The translations under genes and the position numbers were made by a program. From Quercus robur (Eukaryota > Streptophyta > Magnoliopsida > Fagales > Fagaceae): a DNA stretch of 64,000 nucleotides. Positions 12,201 through 23,096 of the stretch are shown here, piece by piece (the stretch's first letter is position 1; every line of letters starts with the position of its first letter). The notes below the pieces were generated by a model. That model was not told where the DNA came from. It did not search any database and saw nothing but the letters and a program-made list of their open reading frames with translations. Location of the stretch: contig NC_065536.1 in NCBI RefSeq assembly GCF_932294415.1, positions 59,731,354 through 59,795,353 on the forward strand, in the 5' to 3' direction.

Positions 12201-13331
12201 CGCATCACAAGGTCAAGCTGAGACATTTGAAGTGGAAGCAACTAACTCTGGCAATGAAGTGCTTTCTTCAGGCACTTATGATCAAGATAGTTGTAATTGT
12301 AAGTCTGCACCTTCAAACTTTGCTTTGGTGGCAGATCAGGGGGACTTGAACAACATAAATGGAAGCAGGCTGCAAGTGAATTACTTTTGGGAAATATTTG
12401 AAGCTTTGAAGTCGTTGGAGAATGGTAAAGATCCAAGGAGCTTTTTGTTAAATGTCCAAAAGATGAAGGTAATGCAAAATTTTCATAAAATATTTGACTT
12501 CAGCAAAAAGCATTCGCAAATGAGCATCATACTGTATTTTTTATCTTTTCCTATGTAAGCTAATGCCAAATTTTCATATAATATTTGACTTCAGCGAAAA
12601 GCATAAACAAATGAGCATCATACTAAATTTTTATTCTGTTCCTATGTACATAGCAGGTGAACGTGGAGAGAAGTATTCACGTTGTTAGTACTGTAATGCA
12701 CGAACGCCTTCAGAATGCTATCGACAATGTTGATGAAAACCTGTCGGAGGAAGTAGACAGCATGGTTGATGAACTGAAGCAACTTTCTGCTGCACTGGAT
12801 GTGAGGTCAGTATGTACATTGACTATGATATGCTTAGCCTTCTTTTGCTGTCCAAAAGGGGTCCTTACTCAAACTTACACATTATTGATGGATTATATGG
12901 ACCAATTATTACTTTGTTTTATAACTCGTGTACGTGGTAGCGATGGAATGTCAAAACCTTCCCTTTTTTACTGACCTTTTTTTTCTTCCTCCTCTCTTTT
13001 GCATCATGTTCTTAGTGAACCGGAACTTGGAAACAATATGTCAATAATTCAAGAACTTTGCAATACATTGCTGTCAAGAAGGCCAAATCTGGAACCCATC
13101 TTAAGTAAGCAATTGTTGCAACTGGGCACAAACCTTGTGGTTGAGACTTCTGGCAGTATATCAAATGAGCAGCATTGTGATGTCGACAGTGATAGCAAAG
13201 CTAAGGAAAATAGCAGTGCTGATGTTGCATCGGTCTCCAACAGCAAAAACAGCCGGGAAACAGAAAATAAGGTGAAGGGTAAAAAGTCCAGGAAAAATAA
13301 GACGGGTAAAAAAGGAGGCAGTAAGAGATAA
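236..13331 (+). CDS. TRANK1-like Sen1/UvrD double-helicase protein, 3' part (exons 236-497, 591-807, 920-1287, 1431-1934, 2219-3416, 3581-3934, 4055-4292, 9791-12468, 12657-12805, 13016-13331)
   Basis: Large P-loop ATPase resembling the plant 'TPR and ankyrin repeat-containing protein 1-like' family; its cellular role is poorly known and RNA/DNA helicase activity is only inferred. The first visible exons hold the end of a Sen1/AAA_12-type helicase ([32 protein letters not shown]). A second, UvrD/Rep-type ATPase follows: Walker [10 protein letters not shown] near 1725-1750, motif II VDEVQD at 2844-2861, SGDTAQTI near 2930, LSQNFRTH near 3075, VECKGLEFQ before 3416 and LYVAITRTR near 3750. The 9791-12468 exon encodes a long, mostly helical C-terminal region that I cannot classify, and the C-terminus is Lys/Ser-rich. 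All ten exons have GT/AG borders and their phases match, giving about 2,094 codons up to the stop at 13329-13331 with no break seen. The 5' part lies outside the window. The family is recognised with good confidence; exact edges are unconfirmed by transcripts. Confidence 0.85.
3979..4001. repeat. (CT)n microsatellite in an intron
   Basis: Simple CT-dinucleotide run inside the short intron between the exons ending at 3934 and starting at 4055. Confidence 0.9.
4544..6240. repeat. Unclassified repeat-like block (hAT-like insert removed)
   Basis: The flanks of the 5439-5959 insert read like one older interspersed repeat: non-coding, with a TATA-like stretch (ctatataaatac near 6060-6071) of the kind seen in LTRs. 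I found no clear TG...CA ends, no target duplication and no coding domains, so the family is not assigned. It may be a lone LTR fossil or simply intronic sequence. Confidence 0.25.
5439..5959. mobile_element. Non-autonomous hAT-like DNA transposon with 8-bp target duplication
   Basis: The left end TAGAGGTGTCCA and right end TGGACACCCCTA form an imperfect terminal inverted repeat. The element is flanked by a perfect 8-bp duplication GAATAGGG (5431-5438 and 5960-5967). An 8-bp duplication and a TA-rich short TIR fit the hAT superfamily. The 521-bp interior has GATCT-rich short repeats (5640-5770) and no transposase reading frame. Confidence 0.85.
6678..6905. mobile_element. MITE-like element with central hairpin
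   Basis: Begins gctccgtttggattgtattt and ends near ggtattcaaacatata, giving weakly complementary ends. The middle holds a perfect 12-bp stem (6748-6759 with 6767-6778) around a 7-base loop. I could not settle a target duplication, so the superfamily is open. Confidence 0.45.
7312..7420 (-). mobile_element. Retroposon (SINE/LINE 3' end) remnant, reverse orientation
   Basis: A T-run followed by GAGAAAC and then an (AC)n/GA-rich tail region. Read on the minus strand this is a 3' end GTTTCTC plus an A-tail. The same 7-base end recurs at 17603-17631 and 25094-25108 with clear target duplications. No duplication is evident at this copy. Confidence 0.4.
8115..8131 (+). other. Possible Helitron-like 3' terminus
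   Basis: The sequence catgcacgggttagcgactag resembles the hairpin-plus-CTRR ends of plant Helitrons. A similar motif (gcatgggttagcaaatag) lies near 9637-9654. No matching 5' end was found, so this is tentative. Confidence 0.3.
8250..8620. repeat. Short tandem array, about 32-bp unit built on GAGTTTTAAACCAACTACTA
   Basis: About eight diverged units of roughly 30-37 bp share the GAGTTTTAAACC core, at about 8257, 8287, 8320, 8357, 8390, 8422, 8550 and 8582. A longer unit is also duplicated: the stretch starting gacgtttgactattagtt near 8152 recurs near 8443. Confidence 0.7.
12471..12648 (+). repeat. Tandem duplication of about 88 bp in an intron
   Basis: Two adjacent copies, starting atgcaaaattttcat near 12472 and atgccaaattttcat near 12561, each run to ...cctatgta with about 85-90% identity by eye. 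The duplication fills the intron between exons 12468 and 12657. Confidence 0.8.
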
Positions 13332-14390
13332 ATAGATGTACATGAGTTGAAAGTTGTTATGTATTGTACATTTCAGAAATTGTCTTCTCTATGCACTTGA
13401 AAGAGATGAACAATCTAGCATTTCAGAAAAGATCTTTGGATCTCAATATTTAGCACTTATTGTTGTATAACGCAGTGCTATAGAAGTTGCAATTCAAGGG
13501 CAATGTGATTATCAAAGGTGGTTGTCTTGTCCCATCTTTTTGAGCAGGTGTGGGGTTATAGGAAAAAAAGATAAACTTTGGCACCTAAGGTTGTTTGAAG
13601 TTCACACCCAGTGGAAAAAAGGAAAATAAAGTTTAATAATCAATAATTAGGGTTGCATGTTGTTGTCAATACCAAGCCATTGGAAGAGAATTCCTAAATA
13701 ATAATAGTATTAAAGAAAAATGTATCAATATTGAATTTTGGAGCTTTAAATACGATTCTCAAGTTTTATTAGAAAAAAAGGAACTACCTAGTGAACAAAT
13801 TTTAAATACCCCTTTTTATCATAATTCATTCTTATAGCTTCAGAAGTGAAATTGCACGGGATATCTTAATAGGTTGGTCTCATGGAAGTCCCATGAGGTT
13901 TGGTTTGAGTCTTGGAATTAACATACGCATGGTTCTTATGGACGGGATGGGTACACACTACACGCAGTGGCCTCGCCTTGAAGAAGTTCCCCATAATTTT
14001 ATTATTATTATTTTTTTTAAAGGCTTTAGAAATGATATATAGTTCTCCCTAGCAAGCATATAAATATCCATATTTTCCTTGTGTCTTTCTTTCTTTTTAA
14101 AATAACTGGTACGAATGTTCAGAGAGTGCCAATTTAAACATATAATGAGAGGCTAGAAAATTTAAAGTGTCTCGTAGATGTGATTACTGACATCCTTGTA
14201 TGAGCAAGTATTGTCTTAGATAATGAAGAATAAGAGCAAAAAAAGAAAACCCTTGCTAGAATTAAGAAACACTGTTGAAAATGCATCACGTAATGCAACT
14301 GTCACAATTCTCATTAATGTGTACTTGATGCACGTGTATGCATGATGTGTGTATTACATAATAACTCCCTACTGATATTAGGGGAGCATA
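13332..14390. other. 3' flank of the TRANK1-like gene and AT-rich intergenic DNA
   Basis: Probable 3' untranslated sequence just after 13331, then AT-rich DNA without a convincing reading frame, RNA gene or terminal repeat. Confidence 0.5.
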
Positions 14391-14544
14391 TCAAAATTTG
14401 AAACTTTAGAGGATAAAATCAAAAGTCCCTCAAACTTTAAGGGTGTATTTTGCACTATAACTTATAGAACATGTTAGGTTTTGAGATTTTAGATTGGTAA
14501 ACCATGAACATAACTACCTTAGTTTAGTGCTTTTAAAATGTCAA

Positions 14545-14955
14545 AGTGTTGTTAAGTTCGCTACCAAGGTGCTAGAAGTCACTATGCAGAACCGTGTTGT
14601 TCAACTAATCAAGAAGCCCCGATTTCAACAGATTGAGCTGCATATCAACAAATCAAATCCCTAGATTATTGAAATATAAAATTCAACCCAAAAGTTCATT
14701 AAGTGATTAGGATTTTGTGTGATCAAGCCAAAGGTATATAAACAAACCCAAGTGTTTTTAAGTATGTTGCCTAGGTGCTAGAAGTCATTGTGCAAAACTG
14801 TGCTACTCAATCAATCAAGAAGCCAAAATTTTGACAGATCAAGTTGCATCTTGATAGATTGAATCTCAAGATTATTGAAAGTTAAAATTCAACCCATTAG
14901 CTTGTTAATTATTAGGGTTTCTTCCAATCAAGTCAAAGGTATTTATACAAACCCT
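14545..14955. repeat. Two tandem diverged copies of about 205 bp
   Basis: The segment around gtgctagaagtcactatgca (near 14568) recurs near 14775 (gtgctagaagtcattgtgca). Several further shared blocks follow in the same order, including atcaagaagcc, gattattgaa and tcaagccaaaggtat or its variant. No coding potential. Confidence 0.65.
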
Positions 14956-15109
14956 AACTCACGTCCAAGAGACTTTTGGAACTACTTTGTTATAGATCTA
15001 AAGATTCTATGCCTCTTGCTCACAAAATGTATGGTAAAATTCTAAAAAAAAGGAGATTTGTATAAAAGTAAGCTAATTTTTTTTATCAAATCTTTTTACT
15101 CAAAATTCT

Positions 15110-15166
15110 GATTTACCTGGGCATCAAGCCTTGGAAAAGCTTGATCTTGAGCGTTGTGGTTGGTTG
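15110..15166 (+). pseudogene. 57-bp fragment of a TNL leucine-rich-repeat exon
   Basis: 54 of 57 positions match 61895-61951, inside the LRR exon of the second TNL gene in this window (residues like GHQALEKLDLERC). The match stops abruptly on both sides. The fragment sits immediately outside the left arm of an inverted repeat (15170-15300), suggesting capture by a mobile element or filler DNA in break repair. Confidence 0.8.
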
Positions 15167-15169
15167 CTA

Positions 15170-16300
15170 ACATGTTTGTTAAATGCCGCATAAGCTTATG
15201 ATGTGTAGTAATGATCCAATCGAAACATGACACGTGGACTTACCTATTTTAATTATTCCATCTCAAATAAATAACCAAAATCACTTTAAATAATTAGAAT
15301 TAAATTCTTTAAAATTCAAAATCACATAAACTTAAAACAAAAAATAAAATAATTCAAATATTTTTTCTTTAACATTTCATGGTACCCCAAAAATTCCTAA
15401 CATCAAATCCAACCCAGTACAATCTCAATTAATACCCACATAGGCCATACAAACTATCAAAATAATGAAAGAACTAAACTAAAACAAAAATCATAATTAC
15501 TCCACAAATCGGTGAGGCCAAGAGAGAGAGAGATAGAATACCAGGACTCAAAGGGCTGGGCTACAAACTATGGCTACTGTGGTCACTCAAGATCATCAGC
15601 CGCTCATTTCATCCCCAAGTTCTTCAACTTCTTCCTTGCTCTCTTCGGCCTCGCTATCGCTACTCATCTTGATTTGGTGGTGGCTTCAAAGATCGGTGGC
15701 TAGGAGATTGACATTAAGATTGGAGAGCCTATATTTGGAATCATGGTCTCTCATCGGTGGCTTGGTGAACACTAGAGAAGAGTGGGTGATGGGCATTTTG
15801 GTTTTGTTTTGATGGGTCACGATAGTTAGTGGGTAAATGGGTTGTCTTGTTCATTACATCTATTTCAATTTTAATTCAATTTTCTTAGGTTCGATTATTT
15901 CTTCATTCCAATCTTATGGTTGTGTTTTTTTGGGTTTGAATCTATTGTGGTACTTTGTTTTTTGCTGGTTTGAATTTTTGTGTGTAATTTTCTTGGTTTG
16001 TTCATCGTGTTCTTCGTTTTTCATTTTTCTGGGTTGTTCGCCAGTGTTCGTCGTTTTTTATTGTCTGGGTTTGTTCATCCTATCAGGTAAAAAAATTAAG
16101 TAATTAAATTATTGTTTTTTTGAGGTAAAAGATAGAATTAAATTATTTATTAGTTTGGTAGAAATAATTTAAAGTTTTTTAGGTTATTTATCTGAGATGT
16201 AATAATTAAATCCACGTGTTGTGTTTCAATTGGATCATTAGTACAATTCATAAGCTTACATGGCACTTAATAGACATGTTAGTAAAAACTAATGAGAGGG
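15170..16300. mobile_element. Foldback/MULE-like element with long imperfect inverted repeats
   Basis: The left arm, about 15170-15300, is the diverged reverse complement of about 16135-16295 (shared aagcttat, taatgatccaat, cacgtgga and aataaataacc blocks, roughly 80% by eye). The middle has short reading frames with no recognised product. Outside the right arm is a TIR-like phrase (ctcaaactttaggggtgtgt at 16378-16397) of a kind seen in plant MULE or MITE ends. The left counterpart is replaced by the TNL fragment. No target duplication was found. Confidence 0.5.
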
Positions 16301-16419
16301 CTGCTAATGCAAACAGAATGTAACTTTAGGGTGTAAAATTCAATTTTTGAAACGTTAGGGTCTAAAATCTAAATACTCTCAAACTTTAGGGGTGTGTTTT
16401 GCAATTTATCCTTTTATTT

Positions 16420-17588
16420 TTCTTAATTCGTGAGTTGACACTTGATACATTTTCTAATCATAAAAATACTTGTGGGTGTGATAAGATTTATGCATGGAAA
16501 AATTATTTCACTCATAAATGCATAAATCTCATCACATCCCAATATGTTTTTGTGATTGAAAAATGCATCAACCTACAAATTAGGATGAATAGAATTTAGA
16601 AAGTATGCCTTTAGTAAAAATAAAAAATTAAAGAGCTTTTGAGCACATGCAAAGTGACTAGTAAGAGAATTTTTTTTTTTTCCTTTTTTTTAAGAAGGAA
16701 TAAGAGAGAATCCTAAACATTTTTTAAGTTTTATTGGTGAAATAACAAAAGAGGAGAGATTTTTCAAAATTTGAAAGTTTGAAAAAACCTACAATAAATA
16801 TGATAGCTGTTAAACAATCAAATGATAATCGGCAAGTTTGACTAAATAAATAAGTACTAATAAATTTTTTTTTCCCACTAATTTAGAAAGAGCCTAAGAG
16901 CCACAAATAAACTTTTAACCTTCATTTTACTAAGATTTTTTTTTTTTTTTAAAAAAAGGGGGTTCTTATTAGTTATCACATACATGAATCCAATTTTTTT
17001 TTTTTTAAAACAAGATAGAAATTCTACTATAATCTATCTAAGTGTATATATGTGTGAAACTCCAACCTAGAGATTTGAACTCCGGCCCTTGTCTCCCCTA
17101 CACCCTACAATAACTTATATTTATGGAGTGACCATCGTGTCAAGGGTGCGTGATGATACAAATCCAAATTATTAAAGACAAGGCTGCTAAATAAACGCCA
17201 CAAGGCCTACAACAACTTTAAAAAAAGAAAAAAAGAGAGAGAACATCAAAACAATAACCCTCAAGGATGATGAATCACTTAGATTATGTTTTGTTACTGG
17301 CCTAAAAAATATATATTCATATCATATATAATTTTATATACATGTATTATTAATAAGTGATGAGTGTTAGTAAATTAGATACATAATTGCTTAATTCGGG
17401 AATTTTTATAAAAAGATTTCATAAAAATTCATAATAACAATCCAAAGGAAAATAAAGCAAAATAATAATGAAATTATCCAAAATTTGAAATTGTTTCATT
17501 AAAAATTGGAAATACAGACTATTTATGAATCACAAGAGTGCAATGACACAAAAATTGTTGGAATAATAATAATAGCCTTCAAGTGTTC
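16420..17588. other. AT-rich intergenic DNA
   Basis: Several poly(A)/(T) tracts (for example 16671-16690 and 16937-16966) but no gene, RNA or terminal repeat that I can support. Confidence 0.5.
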
Positions 17589-17602
17589 CGAACCCTTGCA
17601 TC

Positions 17603-17631
17603 TTTTTTTTTTTTTTTTTTTTTTGAGAAAC
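17603..17631 (-). mobile_element. 29-bp retroposon insertion: A-tail plus GTTTCTC, with 14-bp target duplication
   Basis: A run of 22 T followed by GAGAAAC lies between two perfect copies of CGAACCCTTGCATC (17589-17602 and 17632-17645). On the minus strand this is a 3' terminus GTTTCTC plus poly(A), as left by target-primed reverse transcription of an extremely 5'-truncated LINE or SINE copy. Confidence 0.8.
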
Positions 17632-17664
17632 CGAACCCTTGCATCTTCAAATGTTAGTACTACC

Positions 17665-18146
17665 TGTAAGAAAACAAGCTTGAAGGTTTAACAATGGTGG
17701 ATTGTGAAAGAGCAAAGAGAGAAAAGATGAAGAATCAAAAGAAAACTTCTATTCAAGCTTGTGTAATAAAAATACATAACCTATATCCACTATTTATACA
17801 TTACACAAATGGTAACTACTCTAGAAGATTCCATCTAACAAACTCTAACAACTTCCTAACAAAAAATACAACTGTACATTATAACAAATATCTACAACAA
17901 ATATCTGGAATCATGGAGCTTGATAGAGACAGGGCAAGTCCAGAATAGAAGAAGAAAGAGCCTTTGATGAAAACGACGAGCTTTGCACTTAAACACGCAT
18001 GAGTAAGTATAGAACAGTGTCGTTTCTCATTTAATGAAACTCCACTGTGTTAAGCTTTGTCTCCTTTTAAACCAAAGTGACCGTTGGAACTGTCCTGTAT
18101 CTTCTTTTCAGGATCAGATTCAGTGAGTTGAGTAAGTCTACTTTCA
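17665..18146 (-). repeat. Left LTR (3' LTR) of the Copia element
   Basis: 482 bp, TG...CA ends. It pairs with 22613-23091 with about 6% substitution plus small indels. Confidence 0.9.
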
Positions 18147-21100
18147 TCTCCCCTCAAAACCAAGGGGTCAATGGACACCATGGTTTTGGAACGCAAAAAT
18201 AGAAACTGAGAGGAAGCAAGACTCTTTGTAAAAATGTCTGCAAGCTGGTCACCAGTGGCAATATAACAAACCTGAAGATCCTTGCGAAGCACCCTCTCAC
18301 GCACAAAATGGTAATCCACTTCAACATGCTTGGAGCGTGCATGAAAGACAGGATTAAAGGCAATGGCAAGAGCAGAGACATTGTCACACCAAAGCGTAGG
18401 AGCAAATGAAAGAAAGATGCCAAGATCCTTCAAAACTTAACGAATCCAAACTAACTGCACAGCAGTGGTGGCAAGAGCACGATACTCAAATTCTGTGGAA
18501 GATCTAGAAACAGTGTCTTGTTTCTTAGCACTCCAAGTGATGGGGTTTAAACTAAGATACACCAAAAACCCAATAGTGGAGCGACGATCAAAAAGATCAC
18601 CAACCAAATCTGAATCCGAGAAGGCAGAAAGGGATAAAGGACCATGTTGGAAGAAAATCCCCAAATTAGGAGTGCCACTCACATACCTCAGAATACGCTG
18701 GGCTGCAATTAAATGAGCTTTACATAGAGTAGACATGAATTGACAGACTTAATGCACAGCAAAACTGAGATTTGGTCTAGTGAAGGTCAAATAGTGAAGA
18801 GAACCAACAATGCTACGATATAGATGAGGATTAGCTAGCAAGGACCTTGAGGCAAGAACCAATCTGAGATTGGGGGCACAGGGAGTCTTAGCAGGCTTAG
18901 CAGAAAGCATATTGTGTTTCTGAAGTAAGTCATGAGCATACTTGGATTGACTGAGAAAAAGACCACTAGAGGTTCTAGTAATTTGTAACCCAAGAAAATA
19001 GTGTAAATTACCAAGATCTTTAAGCTCAAACTTAGAACTCAGTTGAAGAAGAGACTACAAGAAGGAAGGACTATTGCTAGTAAGTACTATGTCATCAACA
19101 TAGACCAACAAATAAACCAAGAACTTCCCATGCCTCAAGATGAAAAGAGAGGAATCTGCCAAAGAAGCCTGAAACCCCAAATGAAGAAGATGAGAAGAAA
19201 ACCTCTCAAACCAAGCCTTTGGTGCTTGTTTGAGACCATAGAGTGATTTCTTTAGCCTACATACATGATTAGGGAAAATTGGATCCACATACCCTTGTGG
19301 CTGAACCATATACACCTCTTCGTTCAATACACCATGAAGAAAAGCATTTCGAACATCCAATTATCTAAGGGGCCAATTGAATTGAACAACAAGAAATAAG
19401 ATAATTCTGACAATGGGAGGCTTGATCACAAGACTAAAGGTTACATCAAAGTCAATACCATATTGTTGATGAAATCCCTTAGCCACAAGTCTAGCCTTGT
19501 ACCTGTTGATGCTGCCATCATTGTTGTGTTTCAATTTGAAGACCCATTTACAACCCACAACATTCTGAGTTGGTGAAGAAGGCACTAAAACCCAAGTGCC
19601 TTGTCTAGTGAGAGCATCAAATTCTTCTTCCATAGCAGTAGACCACTGCCGATACTGAGCAGCAATCTTATAGGATGGAGGCTCAGTAATAGTATAATCA
19701 ATCTGAGTAGCCTTGGATTTAGATGTGCCAAAAGCCTTAGGCTTGAAGATACCTGTTTTGAACTTGGTGGTCATAGGATGAACATTCTGAACAGTCACAA
19801 AAGTAGGCACAGTCATATCAACAAAAGGAATGGGAGTAGGAAGTGGAGTGGGAGAAAAGGAAAGATTAGAGTTGAGAAGTTGAGGAGCAGTTAAGGTTGA
19901 TTAAACAGGTGTAGGGTCAAGTAAGGTTGACTGAATAGGTATAGGGTCAGGTGAGGTGGACTGAACAAGTATAAGGTCAGGTGAGGTTGACTGAATAGGT
20001 GTGGAAATAGAGTCAGAAGCTGAGATAGGTAAATGTGAGGAAGTACTTGCAGGTAAATGTGAGAGAAAGGACAACCAATGAGCAATGGAATAAGAGTTAG
20101 AGAATGAAGAAGTATGAGGAGAAGAATCTAAGACTAAAGTGGATGGTTTGGAAGAGAGAAACTCAGTTTCATTGAAAAGAACATGTCTAGAAATATAAAT
20201 CCTATGAGTACTAGGATCTAGACAAATATAACCTTTAGAATGGGTAGGATATCCAAGAAAGATGCAAGGTTTGGTATGGGGCTAAAGTTTGTGTTTATTG
20301 CATGGTCAAAGACGTGGGAAACAAGTACAGCCAAAAGTTCTAAGGAGGAGTGAATCAGGTTTAGATTGGAACAAAAGCTCCTATGGAGATTTGTGATGAA
20401 GTAAAGGTGTGGGAAGTCTATTAATAATGTGTGTGGCTGTTGATACAACATAAGACCAGTAAGATAAAGGCAATGTGGAGTGAGAAAGCATAGTGAGTGA
20501 ACACTCTACAAGATGCCTATGTTTTCTTTCTGCTGTGCCATTTTGTTGTGGAGTATGAGGGCAGGATGTTTGATGTATGATACCATGACTAGAACAAAAC
20601 TGGTGGAAGGCAGTAGAGGTAAACTCACCCCCTTCATTAGTTAAAATCTTGAGAGAGGTATGAAGTTGGTTTTCAACAAAGGCTTTGAAATACTTAAAAA
20701 CATCAAACATATCAGACTTATGCTTAAGAAGATATAGCCAAGAAAATTTAGAGTAATCATCAACAAAAACAAGATAATATCTAAAGTCATTAATGGAAGT
20801 AACAGGAGTTGGTCCCTATACATCACTATGAACAAGTTCAAGAGGCTTAGAAGCAACAAAATCAGATTTATTGAAAGGTAATTGATGCATTTTACCACTA
20901 AGGCAATGCTTACAATGACTGTCTGAATCAGAAGCAGTTTTATTACAAACATTAGAGAAAGGAAGAGAAGATAGTGCACTTCTAAGTACATTATCACTAG
21001 GATGACCTAGTCTGTGGTGCCATAGCAACCACTTATGTGATTTCTATACATGATAAGATGCAAAAGATGAGTTGTGTTGCTGTGAAGAAGATGGAATGTA

Positions 21101-22612
21101 CTGTGTGGGGGAAGAAGAAATAGAAGGTGGAAGAGATCTGTTGAAAAGCTTTGGATAGATTGGGTAAACCCCATTCTCACTCAAGCCCTTGTAAAGGATT
21201 CTCCCGTAGGAACATCCTAAATGGTAAGTTTGTTAGCATCAAAATGACAAGAGCAAATATTATGTAAACAAAACTTGTGAACTGAAAGAAGGTTCGTTGC
21301 TATCCTAGGGACATGAAGCACATCTTTAAGAAGGAAATTATGGTATTTGGTAGAGAGGGAAGCATTACCAATGTGATTAATATGAAGAGCTTGTCCATTG
21401 ACAACTGTGACTTGTTCTAAGCCTTTGTATTGTGACTGGATAGAAAGATAGTTCAGATTAGCAGTAAGGTGGTCTGAAGTTCCTGAATCTGCTAACCAAG
21501 GGTCTTGACAATTGGTTAAAGCTGGGTTAGAAGTTGAAGCCATTGCTGCTATCTTGGTTGGTGGATTCTTACCTTGATAGGCAAAATCCATTTTGTGATA
21601 ACAATCAAGGGCTTGGTGACCTGCCTTTCCATAGATCTAACAGATAGGTCTATCAGTTTTGAAGGTATGACCACCAAATTGACCTCTAAATTGAGCATTC
21701 TGAATTGAATTATAATTCTGTTAAGGTTGGGGAGTGAAGAATTGGTGTTGACCTCCACCACTATTGTTGTTGAATCTTCCTCCACCCCTTCCTCTATTAC
21801 TATTATTCTTTCCCCTTCCTTTATTAGAGCCACCATGATTGTGTGACTGAGGATGAGAGCTGTTAGAATTCTTATTTCCAAAAGCAAACATAGCCAAAGA
21901 ATGTGAAAAGCTATCAAGATTCTCTGCCATGGCCTGTTCTTCACTTTGCAACATGATTGAAAGTTGTTCATAGGTGATTGGTTCACTCCTAGTATGGATT
22001 GCTGAACAAAAGTGAGCAAAATCTTTAGGCAAACCTTGAAGAACAATACAGATGAGTTCTTCACTATCCATAACTATTCCAACTGCAAGAAGTTTATCAC
22101 GAGCTATCTTAATCTTCTGCAGAAAGAACCTTTCTTAAGACTTTGAAGCTCCAATTTCAGATTGAGAATGTTTGCCCTTGAGGTTGAGGTAAACCTCTAC
22201 TCTAGATTATTCCACACTTCTCTTGAAGTGGTGATTCCAACCACGAGAGAGAAAACTTGTGGAGTGAGTGTAGAATTAATCAAAGAAAGAAGAGGCTTAT
22301 CTTTGATTTTCCAGGTTTGAAACTCCAGATTCACATTTGTGGTCAAGCGTCCTTGAGCATCAAGAAGAAATCGACTAGGTTGTGGAGTTGAGCCATCAAT
22401 GTGTTCAACTAGAGAGTAAGCCTCCAGAATTGTGATCAACTGGTGCCTCCATGGAATGTAGTTCGTATAATCAAGCTTGATTGACAACAAGTTTGACATA
22501 TTAGAGAGTAGTAACAATGGTGAAGGTGTTTGAGTAGTGATCTGTGGTGATGGTGGTGAAGGAGTAATGCTTGTAGGAGTAGAGGAAGCCATGGATTCAG
22601 GCTCTGATACGA

Positions 22613-23091
22613 TGTAAGAAAACAAGCTTGAAGGTTTAACAATGGCAGATTGTGAAAGAGCAAAGAGAGAAAAGATGAAGAATCAAAAGAAAACTTCTAT
22701 TCAAGCTTGCGTAATAAAAATACATAACCTGTATCCATTATTTATACATTACACAGATGGTAACTACTCTAGAAGATTCCATCTAACAAACTCTAATAGA
22801 AAATACAACTGTACATTATAAAAAATATCTACAACAAATATCTGGAATCATGGAGCTTGATAGAGACAGGGCAAGTCCAAAATAGAATAAGAAAGAGCCA
22901 CTGATGAAAATGACATTGCTTGGAGCTTTGCACTTAAACACGCATGAGTAAGTATAAAACGATGCCGTTTCTCATTTAATGAAACTCCACCATGTTAAGC
23001 TCTGTCTCCTTTTAAACCAAAGTGACCTTTGGAACTGTCCTATATCTTCTTTTCAGGATCAGATTCAGTGAGTTCAATAACTCTACTTTCA
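22613..23091 (-). repeat. Right LTR (5' LTR) of the Copia element
   Basis: 479 bp, TG...CA ends, followed by the CTACC target duplication at 23092-23096. It abuts the tRNA-Met-type primer binding site. Confidence 0.9.
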
Positions 23092-23096
23092 CTACC

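Larger units (their letters stand above)
17665..23091 (-). mobile_element. Copia LTR retrotransposon, full length but broken
   Basis: LTRs at 17665-18146 and 22613-23091 begin TG, end CA, and are flanked by a 5-bp target duplication CTACC (17660-17664 and 23092-23096). Next to the LTRs are a purine-rich tract (minus strand, just inside the left LTR) and a tRNA-Met-type primer site (TATCAGAGC just inside the right LTR). The minus-strand order is gag (about 22.6-21.7 kb), protease-like (21.6-21.2), integrase (21.0-20.4), reverse transcriptase (19.8-18.8) and RNase H (18.7-18.2), the Copia order. The lineage looks Ale/Retrofit-like, with low certainty. Coding is broken in roughly eight to ten places. 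The LTRs differ by about 6% by eye, so the insertion is not recent. Confidence 0.92.

Noticed and set aside
15512-16103. Short proteins (for example a Ser-rich hydrophobic frame at 15570-15812)
   Set aside because: They lie within the foldback element, overlap in several frames, match nothing I recognise and show low-complexity composition.
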